From NCBI GenBank assembly GCA_964497925.1, contig CAZCFE010000003.1, forward strand, positions 1 to 64,000: a stretch of 64,000 nt of DNA. Reading direction: 5' to 3'. Below the pieces are notes generated by a model. The model made no database searches, had not been told where the DNA came from, and worked only from the letters and a program-made list of their open reading frames with translations. Below, one piece after another: positions 44,435-52,910 of this stretch. This stretch comes from CAIYWZ01 sp964497925. Lineage in GTDB: Bacteria; Pseudomonadota; Alphaproteobacteria; CAIYWZ01. Numbering within the stretch: position 1 is the stretch's first letter; every line of letters begins with the position of its first letter. The position numbers and the translations under genes are program-made.

Positions 44435-45001
44435 TTGGAACATATATTTGAAAACTTGGTAGGGAAGTTATTAATTTCTGTCCCTTCCATAGAAGACAAG
44501 AGATTTGAAAAAAGTGTGATTTTGATGTGCGGACATGATGCAAATGGCGCTATTGGTCTTGTTGTGAATAAATTATCAGCCGCTGTTACATTTAAATCTT
44601 TACTACGTCAGCTTAATATTGATACAGCTCATGCTCCGAACTACGTTAAAATTCACTCAGGAGGTCCTGTTGAAACGGGGCGTGGTTTTATTCTTCATAG
44701 CAGTGATTTTTACCATCAAACAACAGTTAAAATTACTAATCAAATCTATCTTACCGCAACAAAAGATATTTTAGAGGCAATTGCAAACAAGAATGGACCA
44801 GAAAAATTTATTTTAGCATTGGGGTACTCTGGATGGATTTCTGGGCAAATTGAACGTGAGATGCAAACAAATAGTTGGGTTCAAGCCCATGCAACGCCAG
44901 AGATTATCTTTGAAAAAGATCTTGAAGAAATGTGGGGCCATATTATTGAAGAACTTGGAATACAAGATTTATCTTTTTCTCATAATATAGGGCATGGGTA
45001 G
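44435..45001 (+). CDS. algH: YqgE/AlgH family protein
   Basis: Cytosolic protein of the UPF0301 family, whose biochemical role is not settled. Family marks are GKLLISVPSIEDKRFEKSVI, GAIGLVVNKLS, the SGGPVETGRGFILHS segment and ALGYSGWISGQIEREM with NSW following. The length of 188 is normal. The best start is TTG 44435, because the upstream ATGs at 44416 and 44427 are out of frame. The ribosome-binding site is weak. It is convergent with rnhA. Confidence 0.93.
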   Translation: MEHIFENLVGKLLISVPSIEDKRFEKSVILMCGHDANGAIGLVVNKLSAAVTFKSLLRQLNIDTAHAPNYVKIHSGGPVETGRGFILHSSDFYHQTTVKITNQIYLTATKDILEAIANKNGPEKFILALGYSGWISGQIEREMQTNSWVQAHATPEIIFEKDLEEMWGHIIEELGIQDLSFSHNIGHG

Positions 45002-45007
45002 ATTTAG

Positions 45008-45469
45008 CTATAAAGAATCGGTTTTTAATATAATTGCGTTTGTTGCCAATTGGTCTGCTTCTTCATTGTATCTATTACCGTTATGGGCTTTAACCCAATT
45101 CCAAGTAATGATATGATTTTTTGAAAGTAAAAGGAGCTCTTGCCAAAGTTCCATGTTCTTAACTGGACTTTTACTGGCTGTTTTCCAATTGTTAGCAGCC
45201 CATCCTTCAATCCACTCGGTCATTCCTTTTTTTACATATTGGCTGTCAGTATAAAGGTCAATTTTGCAAGGAAATTTTAAAGCTTTAAGTGCTTGAATTG
45301 GTGCTGTAAGTTCCATTTTATTGTTGGTTGTATCAGCGCTGTATCCGGATATTTTTTTGATGCGTTCCCCAAAAATTAATACAGCCCCCCATCCGCCTGG
45401 ACCAGGGTTTCCTTGACAAGCGCCGTCAGTATATATTATTACTTTTGGATGATCTGTAATATTGCTCAT
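45008..45469 (-). CDS. rnhA: Ribonuclease HI
   Basis: Cleaves RNA in RNA-DNA hybrids. The catalytic carboxylates are the Asp in IYTDGACQGNPGPGGWG, the Glu in NNKMELTAPI, the Asp in DLYTDSQYVKKG, and the Asp in NEEADQLA. The longer frame from 45664 covers the divergent CDGSH gene on the other strand. I start at ATG 45469 (MSNITDHPKV), giving 153 residues, the normal size. It is convergent with algH, six bases away. Confidence 0.95.
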   Translation of the reverse strand: MSNITDHPKVIIYTDGACQGNPGPGGWGAVLIFGERIKKISGYSADTTNNKMELTAPIQALKALKFPCKIDLYTDSQYVKKGMTEWIEGWAANNWKTASKSPVKNMELWQELLLLSKNHIITWNWVKAHNGNRYNEEADQLATNAIILKTDSL

Positions 45470-45515
45470 TTTTGTTTGATAAATGAAATGAGAGAAAAAG
45501 TCAAAGGAAAAAGAA

Positions 45516-45734
45516 ATGATTAAGCCAATAATTGTTGATTTAGAAGAAGGTGAAAAATATTTTTGGTGTGCATGTGGGAAAAGTGCAGACCTTCCTTTTT
45601 GTGATGGCTCACATAAAGGTTCTGGAATGAAATCATTTATGTTTATTCCGAAAGAATCAGGCAAGGTTAAGTTATGTTGTTGCGGAAAAACCCAAAACCC
45701 TCCCTTTTGTGATGGAAGTCATAATTTAGTGTAA
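45516..45734 (+). CDS. Double CDGSH iron-sulfur protein
   Basis: A 72-residue protein with two CDGSH-type [2Fe-2S] motifs. The first is CACGKSADLPFCDGSH and the second is CCCGKTQNPPFCDGSH. Each provides three cysteines and one histidine, as in mitoNEET-like proteins. The two-motif form resembles the Miner2/CISD3 group found in alphaproteobacteria and mitochondria. There is no membrane anchor. It is divergent from rnhA and overlaps the convergent atpB end by nine bases. The likely role is electron transfer or cluster handling. Confidence 0.9.
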   Translation: MIKPIIVDLEEGEKYFWCACGKSADLPFCDGSHKGSGMKSFMFIPKESGKVKLCCCGKTQNPPFCDGSHNLV

Positions 45735-46448
45735 TTCGATAGCATCTCTTAAATAAAGACATGTAAGAATAGTGAAAACATATGCCTGAAGAAAGGCAAC
45801 TAGGATTTCAAACCCTGTCATAATTGAAGTTAGAGCAAGTGGTATAAATCCTCCGTAAATGCCAAGGCTTACAACAAACCCTGCAAAGACTTTTAAAATC
45901 GTGTGCCCTGCCATCATGTTTGCAAAAAGTCGTATGGACAAACTAATTGGTCTTGAAAAGTAAGAGATAATTTCAATGGGGATTAGAATAGGCGCGATGT
46001 ACCAAGGCGTTCCATGGGGGCAAAAAAGTCTTAAAAATTTAAAACGATGTTTGTAGATTCCAATTATGGTTGCTAATAAAAATAAGAATCCAGCAAGAGA
46101 AAATGTTACGATAATATGGCTTGTGATTGTGAAGCCGTAAGGGATCATTCCAAGTAAATTTCCACATAGAATAAAGGTGAATAATGTCATTATAAGAGGA
46201 ATAAACCCTTGTCCTTGTGGGCCAATATTGTCTTTAACTAAACTTTTTATGAAATCATAGATATTCTCTACGCATGCTTGAAGTCTATTTGGAACAACAA
46301 ACTCTTTTTTGAGTCCAAAATGAAAAAATGATAAAATAAGAATAGTTGTCATTATCATAAAAAGACTGGAATTTGTAAAAGAAAGATTAATTCCTAAAAA
46401 ATGAAGGCTTGCGATTGGTTGAATCATAAATTGTTGAAGTGGGCTCAC
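45726..46448 (-). CDS. atpB: ATP synthase F0 subunit a
   Basis: Membrane subunit a, which forms the proton half-channels beside the c-ring. The essential arginine lies in LSIRLFANMMAGH and is followed by the conserved TGFEILVAFLQAYVFTILTCLYLRDA segment at the C-terminus. It has five or six membrane segments and 240 residues, as usual. The start is GTG 46448 with AGGA five bases upstream; the first ATG (46427) has no ribosome-binding site. It follows fliP by two bases. The other F0 genes are not adjacent, which is unusual. Confidence 0.95.
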   Translation of the reverse strand: MSPLQQFMIQPIASLHFLGINLSFTNSSLFMIMTTILILSFFHFGLKKEFVVPNRLQACVENIYDFIKSLVKDNIGPQGQGFIPLIMTLFTFILCGNLLGMIPYGFTITSHIIVTFSLAGFLFLLATIIGIYKHRFKFLRLFCPHGTPWYIAPILIPIEIISYFSRPISLSIRLFANMMAGHTILKVFAGFVVSLGIYGGFIPLALTSIMTGFEILVAFLQAYVFTILTCLYLRDAIELH

Positions 46449-46450
46449 TT

Positions 46451-47170
46451 TTATCCTGCTCCTGGGTAGCTTTTCACCAAACTTCCAACGATCATATGCC
46501 AGCCATCAATTAGAACAAAAAAGATAATTTTAAATGGCAAGGAAATCATCACTGGTGGTAACATCATCATGCCCAGAGACATTAATACTGATGAGATGAC
46601 AATGTCAATGACTAAAAATGGGATGAATAATAAAAATCCGATTTCAAAAGCGCGTTTAAGCTCGCTGATCATGAACGCGGGGACGACAACACGAAATGGT
46701 GTATCCTGAGGTGTTTTTGGTTTTTCAACTTTTGAAAGATCTAGAAAAAGCCCTAAGTCTTTCTCTCTGGTAGATTTGATCATAAATTCTTTAAATGGTT
46801 CAGCAGCTTTTTCTAGGGCTTTTATTTCATCAATTTTTTCCTCCATAAGGGGCTTTATCCCATTTGTATAGGCTGTTTGAAAAACAGGCTCCATAATGAA
46901 AAATGTCAGGAATAAGGATAAGCCAATCAAAACAACGTTGGGGGGAGATTGCTGAAGGCCAAGGCCGGTTCTTAAGAATGAAAGAACGACTGAGATGCGT
47001 GTGAAAGAAGTGGTCATGATCAATAAAGATGGGGCGATGCCTAAAAATGCGATAATTGCAACCAATTGGAAAAGTTTTGCAGTTGTTGATCCTCCAGCGC
47101 CAAGATCGATATTCATGGTTTGTCCAAATGCTGATGAGGAAAACAATAAAAACGTAAGAAAATAAATCAA
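46451..47170 (-). CDS. fliP: Flagellar export apparatus protein FliP
   Basis: Core component of the flagellar type III export gate, with FliQ and FliR. A cleavable signal (MIYFLTFLLFSSSAFG) precedes the conserved LLIMTTSFTRISVVLSFLRTGLG and PPNVVLIGLSLFLTFF. The PFRVVVPAFMISELKRAFEIGF segment and MMMLPPVMISLPFKI follow. The length of 239 is normal. The start is TTG 47170, which overlaps the fliO stop as TTGA, with GGAG upstream. fliQ and fliR are not in the window. Confidence 0.96.
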   Translation of the reverse strand: MIYFLTFLLFSSSAFGQTMNIDLGAGGSTTAKLFQLVAIIAFLGIAPSLLIMTTSFTRISVVLSFLRTGLGLQQSPPNVVLIGLSLFLTFFIMEPVFQTAYTNGIKPLMEEKIDEIKALEKAAEPFKEFMIKSTREKDLGLFLDLSKVEKPKTPQDTPFRVVVPAFMISELKRAFEIGFLLFIPFLVIDIVISSVLMSLGMMMLPPVMISLPFKIIFFVLIDGWHMIVGSLVKSYPGAG

Positions 47171-47508
47171 CGTTGATCTCCAGGAATGATATTTCCAAAA
47201 CGAGGCATCTCAAAATCGCCCATAGAGCTCATCTGAGGGGGGATTTCTTCTTTGACCTTATGATGTATAATTGTTTCAGAAGCGCCCCCTGTGATGAGGA
47301 TATAGGGAGTATTCTCTATGTGGATCAGGTGGAGCTGACGTTTTGCGTCAATGTTTTGTGTTTCGATAATTTGAATCCTTTGAGGTTTTTTTTTATCAAA
47401 ATACGTGATTCCTGTTTTTCCTTTCTTTGCTATATAATATGCAAGAGTTAGTAAAAATATTAAAAATAAGCAAACTCCTATGAGTTTAAAAAACATTGGA
47501 TCATCCAT
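47167..47508 (-). CDS. fliO: FliO-like flagellar biosynthesis protein
   Basis: Small bitopic protein that helps assemble the FliP ring. One membrane segment spans residues about 7-26 (LIGVCLFLIFLLTLAYYIAK). A cytoplasmic part follows with the FliO pattern RIQIIETQNIDAKRQLHLIHIENTPYILITGG. The length of 113 is typical. It overlaps fliP by four bases. The call rests on both the pattern and its position before fliP. Confidence 0.85.
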   Translation of the reverse strand: MDDPMFFKLIGVCLFLIFLLTLAYYIAKKGKTGITYFDKKKPQRIQIIETQNIDAKRQLHLIHIENTPYILITGGASETIIHHKVKEEIPPQMSSMGDFEMPRFGNIIPGDQR

Positions 47509-47584
47509 TTTTCTTGTCTTTCTTTAATTACCATCAAACTGTCTAAATTTGAACTAATTTTCCCTATTTGTAAAGGGTAGAATT

Positions 47585-47827
47585 TCATCTTTCTGATGGA
47601 TCACCCCATTTTCTCTCTTTTGGTGTAAAATTTATGACGTTTTGTTTCAAAAGTGATGAAATATCTATTTTAAATTTTGGATGCTGGAGAGGAGTCGGGA
47701 AATCTGATAAATTTATCTGTAGCGTTAAAAGTGGTGTTGTGAAAAAGTTTTGATTTTTGTCTAGTTCTAACTCTGATCCAAACATTTTAAAAGTTAATAC
47801 TAAGGTGCACATTGCTGTTTTTATCAT
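47585..47827 (-). CDS. Small hypothetical protein upstream of fliO
   Basis: An 80-residue frame starting at ATG 47827 with AAAGGA nine bases upstream. The N-terminus MIKTAMCTLVLTFKMFGSEL may be a weak export signal, followed by a hydrophilic segment with LLTLQINLSDFPTPLQHP. The frame is open up to 48043, but that part overlaps the next gene and I consider it non-coding. It lies 76 bases upstream of fliO in the same direction. No family is recognised, and coding status is moderately supported. Confidence 0.5.
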   Translation of the reverse strand: MIKTAMCTLVLTFKMFGSELELDKNQNFFTTPLLTLQINLSDFPTPLQHPKFKIDISSLLKQNVINFTPKERKWGDPSER

Positions 47828-47921
47828 AATTTCATTTCCTTTGAAGAATATTGATATTATGATGTATATAAAGATAAGGCTTAATGATTTCAATATAAAA
47901 AATAGACGGTAGTGTAAAGAA

Positions 47922-48215
47922 TCATCCTTTTCCAGATGATATATATGCTTTATGCGCAGTTTTTCTGGCGTGGTGATTTGAGAGTTTTTCAAGAGTTTCT
48001 TTTTCTTGAATTTTAAGTTCTCCAAAAAGAGTATCCAAGGCATTTTTTAAAAGTTGCAGCTGTGAGAGATCTTTTTGTGTGTGAAGAGTTTCATTGATAT
48101 TATTGAGAAGTTTTGTGATGGATTCATCTTCAAAATCTTGACCGCTTTTCAAATCCATGGCTGTGTTAAGAGTGATTTGTATCAAGTCTTGAATTGTTTC
48201 TTTTTCTTGCGACAT
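47922..48215 (-). CDS. Small helical hypothetical protein at the head of the fliO-fliP-atpB unit
   Basis: A 97-residue, fully helical, charged protein with no cysteine, signal or membrane segment. ATG 48215 has AGGAG eight bases upstream, so I chose it over the longer frame from 48269. A promoter-like pair lies just upstream (48253-48281). Its position in front of fliO suggests a flagellar or regulatory accessory, but nothing in the sequence shows that. Confidence 0.65.
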   Translation of the reverse strand: MSQEKETIQDLIQITLNTAMDLKSGQDFEDESITKLLNNINETLHTQKDLSQLQLLKNALDTLFGELKIQEKETLEKLSNHHARKTAHKAYISSGKG

Positions 48216-48252
48216 GAACAGGTCTCCTGCTTTTAAAATGAATAATTGGTTC

Positions 48253-48281
48253 ATTATAATCGATTGCAAAAAAAAATGTAA
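48253..48281 (-). promoter_or_regulatory. Putative sigma-70 promoter of the fliO-fliP-atpB unit
   Basis: On the reverse strand TTACAT (48276-48281) and a perfect TATAAT (48253-48258) are 17 bases apart. The -10 lies 38 bases upstream of the start at 48215. Unlike the flgI operon, no sigma-54 element is seen here. Confidence 0.55.
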
Positions 48282-48294
48282 GGGGAAATAAAAA

Positions 48295-48323
48295 ACCCTT
48301 TATTGAAAAAATCAATAAAGGGT
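48295..48323 (-). terminator. Rho-independent terminator of rpmB
   Basis: A perfect 11-bp stem, ACCCTTTATTG (48295-48305) with CAATAAAGGGT (48313-48323), has a seven-base loop. On the reverse strand it is followed by TTTTTATTT. It lies 19 bases after the rpmB stop. Confidence 0.88.
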
Positions 48324-48341
48324 ATTGAGAAATTAAGAGCC

Positions 48342-48629
48342 TTAAGCTTGAACTTCTTTTGCTTGAATTTTTTTCTTGATCTTTGCAACTTGCTCAGAAA
48401 GTTTTTCTGTGGAGGCTTTCATCAAAAATGCATCAAGTCCGCCGTGAAATTCGATAGTCTTAAGAGCATTTGGCGTCACTCTTAAGCGAAATTTTTGTCC
48501 CAAGATATCGCTAATCAAAGTTACAACTTGAAGATTTGGCAAAAAACGACGTTTTGTTTTGTTGTTTGCATGGCTGACGTTATTTCCAACCATTACTTTT
48601 TTTCCTGTTATTTCACATACTCTAGACAT
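48342..48629 (-). CDS. rpmB: 50S ribosomal protein L28
   Basis: Large-subunit ribosomal protein. It begins MSRVCEITGKKVMVGNNVSHANNKTKRRF-type sequence (split here at GKKVMVGNN and HANNKTKRRFLPNLQ), followed by RLRVTPNALKTIEFHGGLDAFL. The length is 95 residues, typical of the alphaproteobacterial form with its C-terminal extension. ATG 48629 has AAGGA nine bases upstream, and the TTG at 48638 is rejected. It is followed by a strong terminator, and tRNA-Ser lies upstream on the same strand. Confidence 0.96.
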   Translation of the reverse strand: MSRVCEITGKKVMVGNNVSHANNKTKRRFLPNLQVVTLISDILGQKFRLRVTPNALKTIEFHGGLDAFLMKASTEKLSEQVAKIKKKIQAKEVQA

Positions 48630-48692
48630 TTTAATCAATCCTTTTTAACAACTTGTTATACATCACGCTCAATATTTTAAATATAAAGCAGA

Positions 48693-48780
48693 TGGCGGAT
48701 GGGGTGGGATTCGAACCCACGAAGACTTTCACCTTGCCGGTTTTCAAGACCGGTGCCTTCAACCGCTCGGCCACCCATCC
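48693..48780 (-). tRNA. tRNA-Ser (TGA)
   Basis: A class II tRNA on the reverse strand. Acceptor GGATGGG pairs with CCCATCC, TGGCCGAG leads the D arm, and the anticodon stem CCGGT/ACCGG has loop CTTGAAA with anticodon TGA. A long variable arm and T arm GTGGG-TTCGAAT-CCCAC follow, with G73 and an encoded CCA. Confidence 0.96.
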
Positions 48781-48884
48781 GCAAATATGGTTTAATTACA
48801 TGACACATTTTTATATCAATGTCAAGATAAGAATATGTGTTTTTTTAATTGAAATGAAAAACTATTTTGCGTATCTTGTGTTTC

Positions 48885-49694
48885 ATGATGAAAAACTTTA
48901 TACAAATCACAAGAATTACTCGCCCAGTAGGGATTTATTTGCTCTTTCTTCCTTGTTGTTGGGGACTTGCTTTGGCAAAGGCCCCGTTATATATGTACGG
49001 GCTTTTTTTTATTGGCTCTGTTCTTATGCGCAGCGCAGGATGTATTATTAATGATTATTTTGATCGCAATTTTGATGGTAAGGTTGAAAGAACAAAAAAC
49101 AGACCATTTGCAACTGGAAATTTAACTTTAAAACAGGCGATTATCTATCTTTTTATTTTACTTATGCCAAGTTTGTTGATTTTGTTGTCTTTACCTCAAC
49201 GATGCTGGATCATTGGCGCGGTGGCAGTGGTTATGGTGTGTGTATATCCTTTAATGAAGCGCATCACTTTTTTTCCGCAGCTTTTTTTAGGGTTTACATT
49301 TAATATTGGGGTTTTGATGGGCTGGTTTTGTGTGAATAATTACATTTCAACTGATATAATTTTGCTTTATATAGCCGGTATTTTTTGGACCCTTGGGTAT
49401 GATACAATTTATGGTTTTCAAGATATAGAAGATGATATGAAAATTGGCTTAAAATCAACATCGATTTATGTGAAAAATTCCCCAAAACTGTTTTTAAGTG
49501 TTGTGTATGGATTGATGTTGTTTTGTATTTTTTTCATTTTTAAAAAAAATTATTTAAATCTAATCATTTTTCTATTAATTTTTATTTTTCTTTTGAATCA
49601 AATATTTGTTGATATTAGATCATCTTCTGATTGTTTGAAAAAGATGAAATCAAACTTTTGGGTGGGAGTAAGTGTCGCCTTTTTATTTTTTTAG
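48885..49694 (+). CDS. ubiA: 4-hydroxybenzoate polyprenyltransferase
   Basis: Inner-membrane enzyme that attaches the polyprenyl tail to 4-hydroxybenzoate in ubiquinone synthesis. The first Asp-rich motif is NDYFDRNFDGKVERTKNRP near residue 57. The second is YDTIYGFQDIEDDMKIGLKSTS. Eight to nine membrane segments are visible. I start at ATG 48885 (or 48888); the frame extends to TTG 48867 but no ribosome-binding site is clear. The length is about 269, slightly short of the usual 280-290. It is divergent from tRNA-Ser. Confidence 0.93.
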   Translation: MMKNFIQITRITRPVGIYLLFLPCCWGLALAKAPLYMYGLFFIGSVLMRSAGCIINDYFDRNFDGKVERTKNRPFATGNLTLKQAIIYLFILLMPSLLILLSLPQRCWIIGAVAVVMVCVYPLMKRITFFPQLFLGFTFNIGVLMGWFCVNNYISTDIILLYIAGIFWTLGYDTIYGFQDIEDDMKIGLKSTSIYVKNSPKLFLSVVYGLMLFCIFFIFKKNYLNLIIFLLIFIFLLNQIFVDIRSSSDCLKKMKSNFWVGVSVAFLFF

Positions 49695-49759
49695 ATTGAC
49701 TTCTCTTCTTTGAAAGTTTATATTTCCATGAAATTTAATAAGCAAAAAGGTTGAAAAAA

Positions 49760-51079
49760 ATGAAGAAAATATTTTTGTTGTCTGTTTTGTGGAATATGGG
49801 TATCCCTTGTTTTTCTCAAGAAGCCCAAAGCGTTGCCATTGAGTCTAAAGATTTGTCTGCTCCAGATCCTAAAATTGAAAAGAAAGATGAAAAAAAGCCT
49901 TCGGTTACACGAGATACGATTTCTTTTAATTCAAGCTATTTTCCTGATCAAAATAGCAATCGTGCAATCAATGAGTTTATGATTGAATTTTCGCAAGGAT
50001 ACGGGAATCTTTTTAGTGCAATTGATAAAGAGTCCGGACTTTCTTTGGGGGCTGGAACTTTTATGTTTGACGCCGTTTTTGGAGGACTTGTGAATGCGTT
50101 TGTTCAGATTCAAGTAGCTGTGGCCGCTTATGATTTTGGGCTTGATTCAAGATTTAGATCTTTGAGAGGAAAAAAAGAGTTTGAAGGTGGATATAGTAAC
50201 TTTTTTAGTTTTTTTGGAAGCAGGTTGGGTAAGATTTTTTCCGACCCGTTTCCTGAAATTTTTTCCATAAAAAGACAATTAGCCGACGTTAAGATTACTG
50301 ACGAAATAGTTTTTTCTGATGATGATAATCAAAAATATAAGCAAGCTATGAGTTTGATGATGGGAGGGGTTAACAACCTAACTTATATGGGGGATTTATT
50401 GGTTGAGAAGGCCTATCTTCATGATGTTCATCCTTATACATTTGCTTCCCATCTTTATTCTAAGTTGCTTTTTGCCTTAGGTGCTTTACATGAGCATAAA
50501 ATAGGTAGTGGTGATCATCTGGATATGATTGCACAATTATATTCTGCCTCCGGCAAATCGATTGAAAAAAAAGATATGTCAACAGCTGCCTTTGTTTCTA
50601 TGTTGGCAAGTGGGTCTCTTTACTCTTATATGTGGTCATTGCATCAATTAAAAGAAAATCGTTCAGCTCGAATGAAACCATTTGAATTTTGGGGAATCAA
50701 AGTTCCTGACACATCTGCATATCTTATGTCACAAGGTATTTCCTATAAGGTTTCTTCTGGGTATCGTTATGATGAAACCTTGGTCTTTCCTGTTGCGTTT
50801 GAATTTGTTGCAAAAGGGGATAAAGCTTATGAGGCAACTTTAGGTTTCTATAAAGAGTTTCCACAATTAAACCATACATCTATTAAAGGGGATTTGATCA
50901 TTTCGGATAAAGGAGAAATGGGGGGGAAGCTTTATGTTGAATACTCTCCTATCGAATATGCGTATGTAGGAGTTGGTATTGAAAGTTATAACCCAAAAAC
51001 ACTTCATGGGGAACGCAATATTCCAGAATTCAAAGACAGATATAATGAGCTTTGGCTTCAAGTAGGGGTTAAGTATTAA
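49760..51079 (+). CDS. Unknown exported protein with outer-membrane-like C-terminus
   Basis: Unrecognised protein of about 439 residues. ATG 49760 has AAAAGG at 49745-49750. The signal MKKIFLLSVLWNMGIPCFS is followed by a charged linker. A central region is rich in Gly/Phe/Ala (SLGAGTFMFDAVFGGLVNAF) and then helical. The last 120 residues alternate polar and hydrophobic residues and end LWLQVGVKY, compatible with membrane beta-strands ending in an aromatic residue as in BAM substrates. It stands alone between ubiA and a strong terminator. The role is unknown. Confidence 0.78.
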   Translation: MKKIFLLSVLWNMGIPCFSQEAQSVAIESKDLSAPDPKIEKKDEKKPSVTRDTISFNSSYFPDQNSNRAINEFMIEFSQGYGNLFSAIDKESGLSLGAGTFMFDAVFGGLVNAFVQIQVAVAAYDFGLDSRFRSLRGKKEFEGGYSNFFSFFGSRLGKIFSDPFPEIFSIKRQLADVKITDEIVFSDDDNQKYKQAMSLMMGGVNNLTYMGDLLVEKAYLHDVHPYTFASHLYSKLLFALGALHEHKIGSGDHLDMIAQLYSASGKSIEKKDMSTAAFVSMLASGSLYSYMWSLHQLKENRSARMKPFEFWGIKVPDTSAYLMSQGISYKVSSGYRYDETLVFPVAFEFVAKGDKAYEATLGFYKEFPQLNHTSIKGDLIISDKGEMGGKLYVEYSPIEYAYVGVGIESYNPKTLHGERNIPEFKDRYNELWLQVGVKY

Positions 51080-51104
51080 TCTTCTATATCTCAAGAGATG
51101 TATA

Positions 51105-51140
51105 CCATAAAAAGATCAGGCATCTTTTTATGGTTTTTTT
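51105..51140 (+). terminator. Rho-independent terminator
   Basis: A perfect 12-bp stem CCATAAAAAGAT (51105-51116) with ATCTTTTTATGG (51122-51133), a five-base loop, and TTTTTTT at 51134-51140. It ends the unit of the unknown exported protein. Confidence 0.92.
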
Positions 51141-51240
51141 ATAGCTGCTTTACAATATTAATTTAAGTTTGCTCAAATCTGTAAAAATTGGTATAACCTT
51201 ATGTTAATGAATTATTAACCAATAAAGGACAAAGACGGCA

Positions 51241-52905
51241 ATGAATTCTGAAAATCGAAATTTTATCTTGGCAATTGTACTTAGTATGATTGTGTGGGTT
51301 GGGTATAGCATGATGATTGAAAAGCCCCCTGTGACTGCGAAAAATGTAGCATCATCTGGGCCTGTGGAGCTCCCTGTACAGCCCTTAAAGAAAATTTTAA
51401 GCAAAGAAGAGGCTTTGAGCGGAGATTTGCGTATTGCAATTAATACCCCAAAGCTTAAAGGTTCTATCAGCTTAAAAGGTGCACGTTTTGATGATTTGGA
51501 ACTAAAAGAATACAAACAAGACACAAAAGAAGGAAGTCCTTGTGTTGTTCTTTTATCTCCTTCAAATACTGCTAATGGATATTTGATTGAGTCCGGTTGG
51601 ATGGGTGAACATTTATCGTCTTTTCCTGGGCCTAACACGATATGGAAATCGTCCTCTTCAGAGCTATCTGTTGGAAAACCTGTTACTCTTTCTTGGGTTA
51701 GTCCGGAAGGAGTTCTTTTTGAGCGCATCATAGAAATTGATGATAAATATATGTTTAAAATTACAGAAAAAGTTAACAACTCAACTTCTTCTGATATTGT
51801 TGCTTCAAATTGGGCCGTTATTAGCAGGGTAGGGCTTCCTGCGACTTCAGATTATATGGTTCTTCATGAAGGTGCCATTGGAATGGTTAATGGTAAGCTT
51901 AAAGAAATTGAATATAAGAAGCTTAAAGAAAAGCCAATGGAAGAAAATAATGCTTCTGGATGGATTGGATTTACTGATAAATATTGGCTGACAAGTTTGA
52001 TCCCGCAAGATAAAATGAAAGTCAATGCAAAGTTTAAAGTTGTGTCTGATTCTGGTGTTGACGTTTATCAAGCTGAGTACACAACGCCACAAACTATAAT
52101 TAAATCAGGTCAGACCTATCAAACGATTCACCATGTTTTTGCTGGCGCTAAGATTTTGAATATGCTTGATGCGTATGAAGTAACACACAATTTAGATCAT
52201 TTTGATTTGGCCGTTGATTTTGGATGGTTTTATTTCTTAACAAAACCCTTGTTCCATGCAATGAGCTTTCTTTATGGATTTTTGGGGAACTTTGGATGGG
52301 CAATTGTTGTTTTGACGATTTTGGCTAAAGCTATTATGTTTCCTTTTGCGAACAAATCATATCGCTCTATGAGCCGTATGAAGATTTTACAACCTGAAAT
52401 GGAAAGATTAAAACAAAAATATGGTGAAGATAAAGTACGTATGCAGCAAGAGCTGATGGCTTTTTATAAGGCTAATAATTTGAATCCTTTAGGTGGGTGT
52501 TTGCCAATGTTGATTCAGATTCCTGTGTTTTTTGCTTTATATAAAGTGTTGTTCGTTTCAATTGAAATGCGTCATGCGCCATTTTTTGGGTGGATTCATG
52601 ATCTCTCAGCGCCAGATCCAACCAGTATTTTTAATCTTTTTGGTTTGTTAAGTTTCACACCGCCAGGTGCTCTTATGATTGGTGTTTGGCCTTTGATTAT
52701 GGCATTTACTATGTATTTGCAACAAAAAATGAGCCCACAACCTGCTGATTCAACACAAGCCAAGATGATGTTGTTAATGCCATTACTCATGCTTTATCTT
52801 TTTGCATCATTTCCAGCGGGACTTGTTATTTATTGGGCATGGAGTAATGTTTTGAGTATTTTGCAACAATGGGTGCAAAGTAGAACCGTTGTAAAGGGAG
52901 CGTAA
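51241..52905 (+). CDS. yidC: Membrane protein insertase YidC
   Basis: Inserts and folds inner-membrane proteins with or without SecYEG. The N-terminal segment NFILAIVLSMIVWVGYSMM is followed by a large periplasmic beta domain (about residues 60-330). The conserved core follows with FGWAIVVLTILAKAIMFPFANKSYRSM and MKILQPEMERLKQKYGED. Further on come NPLGGCLPMLIQIPVFFALY and FPAGLVIYWAWSNVLSILQQ. The length of 554 is typical of Gram-negatives. It heads a tight run with engB, hemE and the large fusion gene. rnpA and rpmH are not upstream here. Confidence 0.97.
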   Translation: MNSENRNFILAIVLSMIVWVGYSMMIEKPPVTAKNVASSGPVELPVQPLKKILSKEEALSGDLRIAINTPKLKGSISLKGARFDDLELKEYKQDTKEGSPCVVLLSPSNTANGYLIESGWMGEHLSSFPGPNTIWKSSSSELSVGKPVTLSWVSPEGVLFERIIEIDDKYMFKITEKVNNSTSSDIVASNWAVISRVGLPATSDYMVLHEGAIGMVNGKLKEIEYKKLKEKPMEENNASGWIGFTDKYWLTSLIPQDKMKVNAKFKVVSDSGVDVYQAEYTTPQTIIKSGQTYQTIHHVFAGAKILNMLDAYEVTHNLDHFDLAVDFGWFYFLTKPLFHAMSFLYGFLGNFGWAIVVLTILAKAIMFPFANKSYRSMSRMKILQPEMERLKQKYGEDKVRMQQELMAFYKANNLNPLGGCLPMLIQIPVFFALYKVLFVSIEMRHAPFFGWIHDLSAPDPTSIFNLFGLLSFTPPGALMIGVWPLIMAFTMYLQQKMSPQPADSTQAKMMLLMPLLMLYLFASFPAGLVIYWAWSNVLSILQQWVQSRTVVKGA

Positions 52906-52910
52906 TTCTT

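Noticed and set aside
45470..45664. N-terminal extension of RNase HI to 45664
   Set aside because: It covers the opposite strand of the CDGSH gene and adds non-homologous residues; normal RNase HI size results from 45469.
47828..48043. Upstream part of the 152-residue frame ending at 47585
   Set aside because: It overlaps a better supported gene in another frame, and an internal ATG at 47827 has a proper ribosome-binding site.
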